Below are positions 36,299 through 46,701 of a stretch of DNA of 64,000 bases, piece after piece. The stretch is from positions 1,097,565-1,161,564 of the forward strand of contig NW_006766889.1 of the NCBI RefSeq assembly GCF_000275845.1, read 5' to 3'. This stretch comes from Dichomitus squalens LYAD-421 SS1. Lineage: Eukaryota; Basidiomycota; Agaricomycetes; Polyporales; Polyporaceae. The stretch's first letter is position 1. Each line of letters starts with the position of its first letter. The position numbers were made by a program, and so were the translations under genes. The notes under the pieces are model-generated. The model was not told the origin of the DNA and ran no database searches. It worked only from the letters and a program-made list of their open reading frames with translations.

Positions 36299-38299
36299 AT
36301 GTGGTTACTGAATGCAAGGACGTATAACCTACATCAGTTCAGCGACCCATCGCAGGTAACCTTTGCGACCCTCTCCCACGTCTGGTCGAAGGATGGCGAA
36401 CAATCATTCCAGGACGTCATGCGAGTCCATGAGGAAGCTAGACTCCTACTAGATCTCGAGGATGGATTCGAAACGAGCAACTACTGGGATGCAGTCTTGG
36501 AGAAGCTCTCTCCGAAGATCAGAGACTTCTGCGAGTTCGCGCTGGAGAACGGGTTTGAATGGGTCTGGATAGACACGTGTTGCATCGACAAGACAAGCAG
36601 CGCGGAGCTGTCTGAAGGGATTAACTCGATGTATGCGTGGTATGCTGCATCGGCGGTTTGCTACGCGTTCCTACACGACGTCAGTGACGACCGCGACCCG
36701 TGCGAGGAGGGTTCATCGTTCTCAACGAGCGTCTGGTGGACGAGGGGTTGGACCCTCCAGGAGCTCATTGCGCCGAGATGTGTTATGTTCCTCTCGAGGG
36801 AGTGGAGCATCCTGGGCAGCAAGACGAGCCTGGCAGACGTGGTGACACGCGTCACCGGCATTGACGTGGATATCCTCACACACCGGAAGTCCCTTGACGA
36901 CGTGTCAGTGGCCTGTCGGATGTCTTGGGCTTCAAAGAGGCGCACTACAAGGGCAGAGGACATGGCTTACTCCCTCATGGGCATCTTCGGCGTCAACATG
37001 CCAACGATCTATGGCGAGGGCAGCGACGCCTTCATCCGTCTCCAGGAAGAGATCCTGAGACGCACTCCTGATCAAAGTCTCTTCGTCTGGGGACGCTGCT
37101 TGGCCGACTACAACACGCTATCGTCATTACGGAACTCCTCCCAGTCGTTCCTCCATGGGCACCGGGATTCACTCTTCCTGGCTTCCTCTCCTGTTGACTT
37201 TGCGAGTTGTGGTGACATAGAAGCCATTGACACCAACGAGCTTTCGGCGCGGCTTGGTGTCATAGTCCCCTTACCTACGTTCACTGTGACTGGGTATGGC
37301 ATACGTGCAACTCTCCCCCTCCTAACGATCACCACCTCAAGCTCAGGAAGTCCCCTCTACCTTGCTATCCTTGCTTGCGTGCACAAGTCGAAAACCTATG
37401 CCCTGTCTTCCCTGTTGCTATCCTCCTCGCAAGGAAACCGCTTCCTGGTTGGTCAATTCCTGGAAAACACCCACTCCGACGCCCGTCACCGTGTTCCGCG
37501 AGGGATTTACCGCCGCGGTCTCTTTCATGAACGCAACACGCCATCGCTAGTGGGGAAGCAGATACAGCTTCAAGATTTGTACATTCCGCATCGGCCTCAA
37601 CGGCTCCCCTTCCCCACACTGCTCGGCTCTTCTACTAGCGCCCCCGACGGCTCTACCCCCCTAAACATCACCTTTCCTGCCTGGCTCAGACCCGACGTCA
37701 TGAAGCACGGCTACAAATTCGATAGAAGACCCTCTGTTTATGTCTCCGGTTCGCAGCCGGGCTTCCATACCATCAGACTCGTCCACATGCATCGCCACAG
37801 CCTCCCCAGCATTGTCATCACCCTCGGCTTGTGCGACGAGTGCCCAGTCGCTCGTCGTGCACAGTCATCACTATTTCGTAGTCTGCGGGTCGACCTCGCC
37901 TTCGAGGACATCGCCACCAAAATACAACGGCTGTCACTAGTCAGCCAACCCAGCTATCACATTCCTCCAGAGCCGGATGCGAGCACTGTCTCCAACGGAC
38001 ACTATCCGTGCCACTCAAAGCATGTCACTGCTTGGGGTTCAATCATCGGCGCGAGCTTCCGCTTCGTTCCGCTGATTAGAGAGTTCTGGGACACCGACCG
38101 GGGAATTATGGTGCGCCTGACAATCCGGCTAGTGCAGGGTCAGGACTTCCCAGCGACGGGAGTAACTAACCTCTTTTCCGTCGGGATCGAGCTAATGGGG
38201 CCGCGTCTTCAAGAGGCGGTCAGTCTGGGAGGTTATAGCAAGACACTTTCCGTGACAGGAGACCTCGTCTTGCCCTTCGTTCGCCCTTCTTACAATTGA
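36299..38299 (+). CDS. HET-domain protein (heterokaryon incompatibility type)
   Basis: A single-exon 666-aa protein. The N-terminal third is a HET domain of the Agaricomycete type: MWLLNARTYNLHQF, FATLSHVW (about residue 30), WVWIDTCCIDKTSSAELSEGINSMYAWY (about 85-115), WWTRGWTLQELIAPR (about 145-160) and RRTTRAEDMAYSLMGIFGVNMPTIYGEG (about 220-245). The remaining ~400 residues are uncharacterised and lack WD40, ankyrin or NACHT repeats. In ascomycetes HET domains trigger cell death on non-self fusion; in basidiomycetes the role is mostly unknown, so this is family inference. It is unusual locally in lacking introns. Confidence 0.93.
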   Translation: MWLLNARTYNLHQFSDPSQVTFATLSHVWSKDGEQSFQDVMRVHEEARLLLDLEDGFETSNYWDAVLEKLSPKIRDFCEFALENGFEWVWIDTCCIDKTSSAELSEGINSMYAWYAASAVCYAFLHDVSDDRDPCEEGSSFSTSVWWTRGWTLQELIAPRCVMFLSREWSILGSKTSLADVVTRVTGIDVDILTHRKSLDDVSVACRMSWASKRRTTRAEDMAYSLMGIFGVNMPTIYGEGSDAFIRLQEEILRRTPDQSLFVWGRCLADYNTLSSLRNSSQSFLHGHRDSLFLASSPVDFASCGDIEAIDTNELSARLGVIVPLPTFTVTGYGIRATLPLLTITTSSSGSPLYLAILACVHKSKTYALSSLLLSSSQGNRFLVGQFLENTHSDARHRVPRGIYRRGLFHERNTPSLVGKQIQLQDLYIPHRPQRLPFPTLLGSSTSAPDGSTPLNITFPAWLRPDVMKHGYKFDRRPSVYVSGSQPGFHTIRLVHMHRHSLPSIVITLGLCDECPVARRAQSSLFRSLRVDLAFEDIATKIQRLSLVSQPSYHIPPEPDASTVSNGHYPCHSKHVTAWGSIIGASFRFVPLIREFWDTDRGIMVRLTIRLVQGQDFPATGVTNLFSVGIELMGPRLQEAVSLGGYSKTLSVTGDLVLPFVRPSYN

Positions 38300-38501
38300 T
38301 CCCAGCTTCCTTCCGCTGCCTTTCATCAAGACTTTCCTCGGCTATGCATGATAAATAGATTGCTTGACAGGACTCTCATCGTAACCTTGTCTGTATAACA
38401 AACCGCAGTGCGCTGCCGTTGCACAATTACTTGGGATAAGTGCCCGTTCCTTTCGTTACTGCTTTTTCTGAACCAATGACGTACTAGAATACATGACAGC
38501 T

Positions 38502-40261
38502 CTACAGTTCCCAGTTCCCAGACGGAGATTTATGTGTCGTGACACTCGAGTCGCGAACCTCAGCCAAGAATGTATAATTTTCGTCGGTCGGTGATGAGAG
38601 GAAGGAGCCCAACGATCCAACAACCTGATTAGCGAAAATGAGAGTACCGGGTCTGGCACTCGGCGTTGGCGAACTCTCAGCTGTCAGTTGCGAGGACACC
38701 TCTGTTCGACGCCCGACGGCTTGCAGATTCAAGAGAAAGCGCGACACGAGGATTGCCGTAAGACTGACAGCGATGGGACACGGTTAGATCGTGCTTTATG
38801 CAGTAAATGAGAGATTTGTTGACGTACGGCTCCGAGAATTCCACCACATAGCTGACTTGCGTGAGGGAATCGACTTCAGTCTGAGGGTGGGTCGTAAGTT
38901 CGCGGGTCGGCGAACTAAAACAATGATGATGCTTACTGGGAACATCGTGAGGGTTAGGTATATGATGTTCATCGTCAGCAACAGCCTGTGGTAACCGAGT
39001 AGTTTGGCACGGTCAACAGCTTTAAAAAACGCTTGAGCCTGTACGTACCCAAAGTACAATGTTCCTATAGTACTGCGATGATCAGCGATGTCGCGATATT
39101 AGTCAACCACCCCCGCGTACCATCGTGAAGCAAGACGCTCGAAAACGATCTTTTCCTGCCAGTCAAATGTACAAGCACCTTGCGCCCCATGCGTGTAGAC
39201 CAGTAAGTTGTATGCCAAGTGACACACAAGACAATTGCATCGGCAGTAATGATACAACCGCGACTGACGATTGTGACTTTGAACGCCAGGACAAGTGAGC
39301 CTACGAAAATTCTGGTGTTCTGGATTGATGCACGCACATCTCCACGGTGAATGAGTAACGGGATGGTCAGTCAGAATATGGATACTGTCTTACAATTTAT
39401 TCACTTCCTCTGGCAAGCGCACCTCGGCCATCAGGCACTCTGTCCCAGCTACGGTGTCTTCCACGCGGGTGAGCCAATGCAATCGAGCCTGATCACATTG
39501 TAGGTAAGTATAGCTCAGATGGACAGCGTGATCAGTACGAACGTAATTCATCGCAAACAACGGGGAAGACAGAACAAAAACGAGGATTGCGGTGGGCCAC
39601 CGAACGCGTCCATCGCACAATGCAAATACACGCAACGCCGAAAAGACTGCCAATAATGATACGTGTGGGTTCAGGACGGCTATTTGTGTGCAGATAAACT
39701 AGAAAGCGTACATGCCCAGGGTATATACTGCGTATACGCCAAGATTTGCGCAACAACCGTTAGGTTGGAGTAACTGAAGGGCTGTAAGTTCCCTACGTCA
39801 AGGTCATGATCGCATGTCACACCTCTGTTCAATCATATTTCAGCGGACTTGATCCTTTCACTGTGACAGGGATGCACTCACTGAACATGACCAATTGGCC
39901 ATCAACATGGTCCGTACGCTGTAAGCTAGTAGCGTGATATATCTGCTGGACAGGAAGAGAGCCGAGGCCCCTGTGACCTTGCGCTTCCAGAACAAGGCTA
40001 CTTCCCGATCCAGCGTGATGGCATTTTCGAACACGAGCAATGCTGCCGAAATCATCAACCACGATGTAACGTGGGGGATTGGCTTAGGTCTAGCCAACGA
40101 CAGGCGGAGACTCACTCAAGGCGGCCAAAGTGCAATAGTAGTCTTTGACTCTAAAAAGCGAACGTCAGCGAATCTCGAGGCTAACGGACAACGCTGTCAA
40201 CGTACATGCTCTGTTGCGTAGCCACAATCTGCGCTACGTCAAGGCCTGGGTCGGCATTCAT
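38502..40261 (-). CDS. DUF6533-type seven-helix membrane protein
   Basis: Many-exon gene. The start at 40261 gives MNADPGLDVAQIVATQQSMY; then YYCTLAAL, and the diagnostic block LLVFENAITLDREVALFWKRKVTGASALFL at about 40040-39940, which is the DUF6533 signature of Agaricomycete integral membrane proteins. Downstream exons encode hydrophobic helices (FSALRVFALCDGRVRWPTAILVFVLSSPLFAMNY; LLLTMNIIYLTLTMFPVSIIIVLV) and the typical C-terminus LTAILVSRFLLNLQAVG and GTLIFANQVVGSLGSF, ending at 38502. Individual intron borders were not all resolved, and some joins (about 40060-40130, 39330-39400) could hide frameshifts. The family is expanded in mushrooms and has no established function. Confidence 0.75.
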
Positions 40262-41252
40262 GTGTAATATGGGCGTAGTACTCGTCTATGAGCTGGTAAC
40301 ACGATTCCGTCTTGTGCGAAGACAACTACTTATAGACTTGCAGGTCGAAGAACGTGGGATCCCAGACCTTTGGCGCCATAGCGAACAAGTTTCGGTGATC
40401 TTCGGATGGGAAAGAATACTTCAAAATCGGCAGATTGGCGATACGACTGGCTGCGGGTTCTGTTCATCTATCTATCTCACTGCTGTTCACGAAGGGAAGA
40501 ACGCATTTATGATACTCACTGGCACCTGGCGTATTCTGCGCTGCAAACCATACGCCGACAAGCCCGTCAAGTATTGCTCCCATTCTGCAAATTAAGGGAG
40601 CAAGAAGCTGCTCCGCATGCTGTAGTTCCCATATCCGCCATGAGAATTCGCATGGCCGTTATCTTCAACGACCATCAAACCTAGCAGGTGGGATGATCCC
40701 ACGACGGAGCTAGAGTACCGGTCAGTGTCGCTGTGATGGCGACACTCGACTCGGTGAGTTTGACATACATATATGTATGCGCAACATCCAACCGGGGGAA
40801 TTAAGCGAGAGAGTCCAAGAAGATGCAGTACGTAGGTACAAATGGATGTCGAGCTGCCGCTTGTCGGCAAACACCGAAAGATGATCAACTGCTTCTGCGA
40901 TTGATCTTGACGCCTTTAGAATTTCGGGCTGTTAGACACATTGTCCTATATAAATGTGACCTTGGCATGGCAGCTGGCTGCACTCAAGACAACTCATCTT
41001 GGACAACACCATCACATATTTGAAAGTGCCCAATAATATATATTTTCCAGCGAAGAACATCATTGTGCAGTCTGCTGTGTTGCTAGAGTACATGTAAGTT
41101 TCATTCACTGCAATCCCCTGGTGAGCGCTGGAGCAAAGCTACCACCCTTTTACAAAGCTAAATTGTCATATGGTATGACCACTGAACGCCGACATCGAGT
41201 AGACTCCGAGTAGACTCGACGCCGGATAGTTGGGCATCGTTGCATAGCTTGT
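40262..41252. other. Intergenic with clustered small palindromes
   Basis: No supported gene. Three small perfect inverted repeats lie within about 95 bases: 40688-40702, 40725-40745 (8-bp stem counting flanks) and 40764-40779. A minus-strand frame near 40360-40420 is short and domain-free. Confidence 0.5.
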
Positions 41253-41657
41253 CTACCACGTGTCCTAGGAAGCAATCGGAACATGAGTGCTGCAGCGACG
41301 GGAAATAGGCGTCGAGAAAGAGCCTACCTCAACGACTTCGGCCTCAGTAACGACTTCAGTCTCGCCACCGTAGTAGTTCGACTCGACAGTCTCGGTCTCT
41401 TCCGTGTACTCGACCTGGCGAAGGACACTGAGTTCTGCTGACAATTTAAGTACAGCCAGGAGAGGCGCACCTCCTCGCGGCCGCCACTGTCGTACTCGAC
41501 CTCTTCTTGGACCTCTTCGGTCTCAGCAACGTTCTCGTAGCCGTTGTTGTAGTCAACCTGAACACAAAGAAGAAGGTATGGCTATCAGTCGAGTCGGTGG
41601 TAAGATCAGAGCATGGTTGCGTACGTTCTCGACGACGGTTTCTTCTTCGTAGTACAT
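41253..41657 (-). CDS. Small Glu/Tyr-rich acidic protein, 72 aa
   Basis: Four exons, 41657-41625, 41557-41471, 41414-41328 and 41264-41253, all joined in phase 0 by consensus introns of 67, 56 and 63 nt. They encode a 72-residue protein starting MYYEEETVVEN and ending VVEDTW. It has about 30 Glu/Asp, many Tyr, one Arg and no Lys. Exons 2 and 3 are both 87 nt, and both begin with V-(D/E)-Y, suggesting exon duplication. Repeated (E)T(V/E)V(E) and YY/Y-x-x-G motifs are seen. There is no signal peptide or membrane helix. It lies in a gap that shows no conventional long frame and would be missed by length-based gene finding. I do not recognise a functional family; it is probably intrinsically disordered. 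Confidence 0.75.
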
Positions 41658-43228
41658 GATCGTTCCTTGCTGGTGACTGTGGACGGGTGGGTTTGATTGG
41701 GAAGTGTACGGGGGAAGAAAGGGATTGTTGCTTTGATTCGTCGTCTGCGGACTGTGCGGCCTCTTATACCGCAACGCTTACTGCTCCCGGGGGCCATGAG
41801 CGGTTTCCAAGGACCAGAGACGCTTTCGCTGCGGCAAGATAGATCTGTCATACAACTTGCTCTAATCCGCGTAGCACGTAGCCGAGAAGGCACTTTACGA
41901 CGCGCTGCGAACAGGTTTACCACATCGTTCACAGGATCGAACGCGGAAGCTTTGAGAGTTTAGTCGCGGTTGCGACAACTGGAAGGTTCAGGCATCTGTG
42001 GACTGTCGATGCAGCAGAGCATGCAAGTGACACAGTTTGATCGCATGGTGTGCGGCAACAAAGATGTTACCTACAGTCATTGCGGCCTCGCGAGAGCATG
42101 GGTTGCAATGCAAAGAGCGAGCCGACCGCAGAAGGGCTCGATAGGCAGCCTGCGAACAGTCAATGAAGTGTCCGACAAGATGGAAAGCGCAAGGGCACTG
42201 CATAGCGCTACGGAACTACCTGATCGAACTTGGTGTGATACGAGTAGGTCGGAGTTAAGGCGATGCGGGAGTGTTGCGCCCAGAACAGCATTTCGTTCAT
42301 CGATAGACGACACCTATCCAATCGCAAATTCTGCGTTTCCTGCGCAACATGATGAGACATCGAGTTGGGTCCAGATGACCAGGATGTTCAACGTCCTGGA
42401 ATCTAAAAATAGAGGTATATCAGATTTCACATACGGCTTGGACACGCTACTGTCCTTACACTGCTTCGGAAAGTATGCCGCACGAATCTGTAATGCCTTC
42501 CTTGTCATCCATTGAGGGCTCGCAGCAGCGCCTCGGGATTGAAATGGGTAGGCAGTGCTGCGTGGGCTGACCTGGTAGGCCTCATCGTCGCATGTTGCTT
42601 CAAAAATCAGTCCAGAGCGCAGCTGCGGCGAAGCCCTCGAAAACCTTGTACACGAAAGCTTGTACATATGTAGAACAGCTGCTGTTTCAGATTCGTCGCT
42701 TCGCCGGCCCCTCTTCGCACTGTACCTGAAATGCGGACTGTCGAGGCAATCTCTACGGCCAATTCCATTCAGGGACACCCCTTGGTGTAAACCTGATTAC
42801 TTGCAGATAGTCAGGCGTCAAAGAGGAGAACTCACCGTTGCGTTGGCTCATCCTCATGATCTTGTATAGGCTAGGATGCGGCGAGCGTCCCAGTGAGGCA
42901 CATTGGACTAGTCTGAGTATGTCTGGTCGCCCTTGTTGAGATGGCTGCAATGGCCACTGATGTATGCCCTTTGGACGCAATGTAATGAGTTGTACCGCAA
43001 GGATAATTTGGAGCTACAGCAACAACTGCCAGGACACTGCTCAGAGTTGAGTAACGTTGAGTAGTGAGGATGGCGCTGGTTGTCGACCAAGCCCCGCGCT
43101 CACGCCCCCACTCGGTCCGGATCCGGACGCGACGCGTTCCCCGCCACCGCCGGCCACCACGCATCCACCGTCCTCCGCCACCCGCCCTACCCCTGGCCCC
43201 CTCCCTGTCCTCCTTCGATTCTGCCAAC
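41658..43228. other. Intergenic, 1.6 kb
   Basis: Holds the upstream regions of the small acidic gene (minus) and EAF7 (plus). A 154-codon minus frame at 42314-42778 and a 181-codon plus frame at 41970-42515 overlap it; neither has a domain or splice logic, and I do not call them genes. Confidence 0.45.
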
Positions 43229-44202
43229 ATGGCGACGAACTTGGACGTCGACGAGCCAAAGACGTCCTGGCTAGACACTGTCGAAGGCGAGATCGCGTTC
43301 TTTCGCTCCCTCATGCGCGCGCGCCCTGTAGGCATACACCGGCACTTCCACGTCCTCACAATGCGCAACTCCATCGTGCGCGACACAGGCCGGCTAGTGG
43401 AGGTGGATGAGTTGTGGCGGAAGTTGCGCACGTGTTACGACCTCGACGTCCTCGAGAACATCGTCAGTGAGCCGCTCGCGCCTGCCCCGTTCTCTGTTCG
43501 CTCATCATGCTCGACTATCATACTCATAAATCATTCGGGATGGATTGACTGACAACCTCGTACCCTCGCGTGGGGAATGTTACTTCGGGGCGCACGCGAT
43601 CACTCAGGAGGCAGACGGCTACGACGTACCAGGCGAGAGCCATGCAGGCACCCCGCCTTTCCAACAACCCGCGTCCCCCTCACCCTCGGACAACATCTTC
43701 AACCATCCCTTCTTCCGCGGCGAGTTCACCCTCCCACAAGATGAGACGATCGACCAGCTCGTATCGGCACGACGCATGCGCGCGTCCGCCTCATTACCCT
43801 CGTCCTCTCCAGCGCCATCACCGGCGGCTAACGCGAAGTCTGGCCGGGGCGGGCGCAAGGGCAAGAGCAAGCTCAAGGTCATGGCGGGGCTTGTAGGCGG
43901 GGACAGTGATAGCAGCGCATTGACGCAGGAGAGTGGGGATGAGAGCGTTGCACCGACACCAAGGGACAGCGTTGCGACGGGAACAGATGCAGGGGACGAC
44001 TACGCAGAGGAGGAAGAGGAAGCTAGGCAATCACCAGGTATGTTGTCGCGTATTTTTGTCCCTTTTGTGTCTGACATCGTTCGGCATAGCTGCCTCAATA
44101 GCGTCAAAGCAGCCTCGCAAAGGGAAAGGCAGACGTGGGTCAACCGCAGCCCGCGGACGAGGCGGCTCAACAGCGCGAGGTGGCAAGAAGAAAAAGAAGT
44201 AG
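43229..44202 (+). CDS. EAF7: NuA4 subunit EAF7 (MRGBP family)
   Basis: Chromatin-modification subunit of the NuA4 histone acetyltransferase. Exons 43229-43462, 43608-44037 and 44090-44202 give 258 aa. The conserved EAF7/MRGBP domain is at residues about 12-78: WLDTVEGEIAFFRSLMRARPVGIHRHFHVLTM, then VDELWRKLRTCYDLDVLENI. A PFQQP/FNHPFFRGEFTLP segment follows, and the tail is mixed acidic (DAGDDYAEEEEEA) then strongly basic (GRGGSTARGGKKKKK), suited to nucleosome contact. An in-frame upstream ATG at 43064 would add a Pro/Arg-rich leader; the ATG at 43229 matches the family start better. The gene converges on RPL17. Confidence 0.9.
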
Positions 44203-44515
44203 CCTTTGCCGCTACACCTGTCCCTTACTATCTTATTCGTTCGCTATCGTAGCCATGCCCTTTGTATTCATACTGACCTCATACCCAATCATGTCGCGGC
44301 ATGCATGATACCCCCTGAGTGTATCGACAAATCAAGTGCAAGGAAAGATGCATAATCCATGTATAGTATCGCTCGCTCACTTCTCGTTTTCGCGACATGG
44401 CATACGCATATGTATGAAGACAACGATGCACGACCAATGCGTCGCAAGCAGATGGCATGGCTCCCACCAACAACCTCCCCATAACACCGCACTATCAACG
44501 GACGGAATCACGGAC
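44203..44515. other. 3' region between convergent genes
   Basis: About 310 bases shared by the 3' ends of EAF7 and RPL17. Nothing else is seen. Confidence 0.6.
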
Positions 44516-45448
44516 TTATGCGGCCGGAGCGGGGACCCGCGCAGCCTCGATCCGTCTGCGGGCGACTTGTCGCCTGTTGAGGCCGGAGAGTGATGAAGCG
44601 GCAACAATGTCCTTGTCCTTCGCCCGCTCGACCTCCGCATCGGATGCCGACAAGATGATCTCAACGTGAGTAGGGTGCCCCTGGTATGGGTTGATACGAC
44701 CATGCGCACGGTACGTGCGGCGGCGAGTTTTCTGGTAGATGGGAAAGGAAGACGAGAATGGTCAGGATTGTTATCATACTGCACAGACAAGAGACGGTAC
44801 GTACGGGAGCCTGTTGAACGACAATGTTCTTGATGTAGAGGTCCTCGAGCTCAAGGTTTTTCGCATCCGCGTTCGACTCAGCGTTCTTCAAGAGGCGGAG
44901 GATGAACTTGACGGACTTCTCAGGCCAGCGACCTAGCCGTCACCAGTAGATTGAGCCCACATTCCCCGCCGTACACACGTGAATGACGCACCCTGAGTAG
45001 CCTTGAACTGTTTGGCCTGGCTAGCACGGCCAACACCACCAGAGAACCGGCGGAAGGGGATGACCTGCTTGTGCTCGGAAACGTCGCTGAGGTAGGCGTA
45101 CGCCTTCGTGAGCTTGAGGCCTGCATCCAGATCAAAGCCATCCCTTCAGTTTCCCGCCCAAACCCATGTCCCAACCGAAGTCACAAACCCGTCAACGCAG
45201 CGGCAACCTCACGCATGTTCTTGAAATGCGTCCGGAGGTACTCACCCCGGGCGCGGGAAGCTGCAAACGCACCACGTCCACCGTCAGTCTCCCTTCAAAA
45301 CAAACGCAAGTTTGCGGTCCTTCAAACGCACTTTTCTCGGGGTTAGTGGCGAGGGCAGCGGCGGCGTAACGAACTGTATTCCGTACGAGCAAGGTTTCAG
45401 CGTCCCAGGCGTGTCATTGTCAAGCATAGTCTCTGAGTACGCACCCAT
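44516..45448 (-). CDS. RPL17: 60S ribosomal protein L17 (uL22)
   Basis: Structural protein near the exit tunnel of the large subunit. Assembled sequence includes [38 protein letters not shown] in pieces, [93 protein letters not shown] and a basic tail, ending at 44516. The first coding exon is just ATGG (45448-45445), followed by a GTGCGT intron to about 45382, a structure common in ribosomal protein genes. A second intron follows EK(T), and further introns lie at about 44950-44990 and 44740-44810. The MULE-like element sits about 150 bp upstream of the start. Confidence 0.95.
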
Positions 45449-45595
45449 CTTGAAGTCTTGCTGAGTTTGTCGTACACGATACTGGTCGTCAGTACAGTCC
45501 CGTATGAGAGGGCTTGGGTGGCTGAACTCTATCTGCCACAACTATGTAGTTCCTCGGCTAGATCCCCCTGAGCGCCTCTCCGATCGCGACTTCAT
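45449..45595 (-). promoter_or_regulatory. Presumed RPL17 upstream region
   Basis: The 147 bases between the RPL17 start codon and the left target-site duplication of the transposon. No specific motif is claimed; it is marked because any upstream promoter element of RPL17 beyond this point is now displaced by the insertion. Confidence 0.35.
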
Positions 45596-45604
45596 GTGAT
45601 TTGG
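45596..45604. repeat. Target-site duplication, left copy
   Basis: Nine-base sequence gtgatttgg immediately outside the left terminal inverted repeat; the identical nonamer is found at 46361-46369. Confidence 0.85.
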
Positions 45605-45713
45605 TAGTCTCGTGACCAGACGTTCGGAGTTCAAAGCGGATGCGAAAAAACCGGAACCGTCCGCGCTCCTGAACGTCTGGTGGAATCACCCCCGTGACTC
45701 CCCCATCGGTGAC
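45605..45713 (+). repeat. Left terminal inverted repeat
   Basis: About 109 bp, inverted relative to 46252-46360. The outer 25 and the inner roughly 48 bases are essentially identical to the partner; the differences cluster in the middle (45630-45663). Confidence 0.88.
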
Positions 45714-45844
45714 ATGTGTCACATACCGACGCCCCGTCTGGGCAGTCCGAGAATGTCGGAGGGCGCCCTTGGTGCGCGATGCAGCGCCGCGCTGTCGTTA
45801 CATGCTTGCGATACCTCCTGTACTGTCCACAATGGCTCCCTAAG

Positions 45845-46095
45845 TCATGCTGTCTTGCTTGTCCTGATATACTGTACATGGCTACTACCACTACCCTCCA
45901 TATAGGCCAGAATGGACTTGACGCGGTCGAGTACGGTGCGGCCGGAAACGGAAATCGAGTGCGATAAGCGCCCGCGCATCGATTGGGTGTGATAGAGGTA
46001 TATGGGCGGGGCGGGATCCTCGAGAGCTGCTTCGACCGGGTCCCACTCAGAGACGTCTGAGAGCCGGTCGCTGTCGCACTCGGACGGTGCATAGT

Positions 46096-46127
<32 letters not shown>

Positions 46128-46246
46128 TCGAAGAGGGCTCCCCAGCCGCTGGGGTGCTCCTCGAGGTCTTCTTCGGCTCCACGGGTTCCATAGACGCTCG
46201 CGGACGGGAAGCTAAGTGACGGTGGGACGCAAGCAGGAGATGTCAC
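45845..46246 (-). CDS. Acidic ORF carried inside the transposon
   Basis: A 133-codon frame lying wholly between the TIRs. It contains a run of Asp codons (gtc repeats on the plus strand near 46090-46130), then APSECDSDRLSDVSEWDPVE and a more ordered-looking ISVSGRTVLDRVKSILAYME. There is no transposase signature. It may be a captured fragment of a host gene or a chance frame stabilised by the trinucleotide repeat; I do not recognise the sequence, and expression is unknown. Confidence 0.35.
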
Positions 46247-46251
46247 AGTTG

Positions 46252-46360
46252 GTCACCGATGGGGGAGTCACGGGGGTGATTCCACCAGACGTTCAGGAGC
46301 CCGGATGCTTCCGATTTTTTCGCATCCGATTCAGGCTCCGAACGTCTGGTCACGAGACTA
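46252..46360 (-). repeat. Right terminal inverted repeat
   Basis: Inverted copy of 45605-45713, of equal length, followed directly by the right target-site duplication. Confidence 0.88.
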
Positions 46361-46369
46361 GTGATTTGG
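46361..46369. repeat. Target-site duplication, right copy
   Basis: Nonamer gtgatttgg identical to 45596-45604. Confidence 0.85.
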
Positions 46370-46701
46370 CCTCCGGCCCTCAGCGCTAGCACTGATCCAT
46401 CTGTTCACGACGATGACCCAATAGAATTTGCCTCTTCTCTCTGAACTACACCTGATTTGTATCTATTCCTCTCACTCGCCGTTTCACAGCGATGTCGAGT
46501 TCGGGTATATCAATGAGCTGTGCAGTCCCTGTCGTTCAGAGTGGACGGATGTCTATCACGCACTGCCAACGTCGTCTATTGACTATAACTAGACAGCTAC
46601 CGACATGCGTTCTGACTTATTAGTCCTCAGCTTGTACCCGTGTCTCGCCATATCTACGACCTCAATACGTACGCTTAGACAAAGGGAAACAACATCCTCA
46701 C

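Larger units (their letters stand above)
45605..46360. mobile_element. Non-autonomous MULE-like DNA transposon, 756 bp
   Basis: The ends are inverted repeats of about 109 bp (45605-45713 and 46252-46360), beginning tagtctcgtgaccagacg and matching over most of their length with a few substitutions. Perfect 9-bp direct repeats (gtgatttgg) flank the element. Long TIRs with 9-bp target duplications are the hallmark of the Mutator-like superfamily. No transposase is encoded, so it must be mobilised in trans. Inside each TIR there is a 14-15-bp inverted repeat (for the left end 45616-45629 against 45666-45680), so each end could fold into a hairpin. The interior carries an acidic reading frame on the minus strand. 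Confidence 0.88.

Noticed and set aside
42314..42778. 154-codon minus-strand frame
   Set aside because: No domain, no splice partners and overlaps a similar-length plus frame; probably chance.
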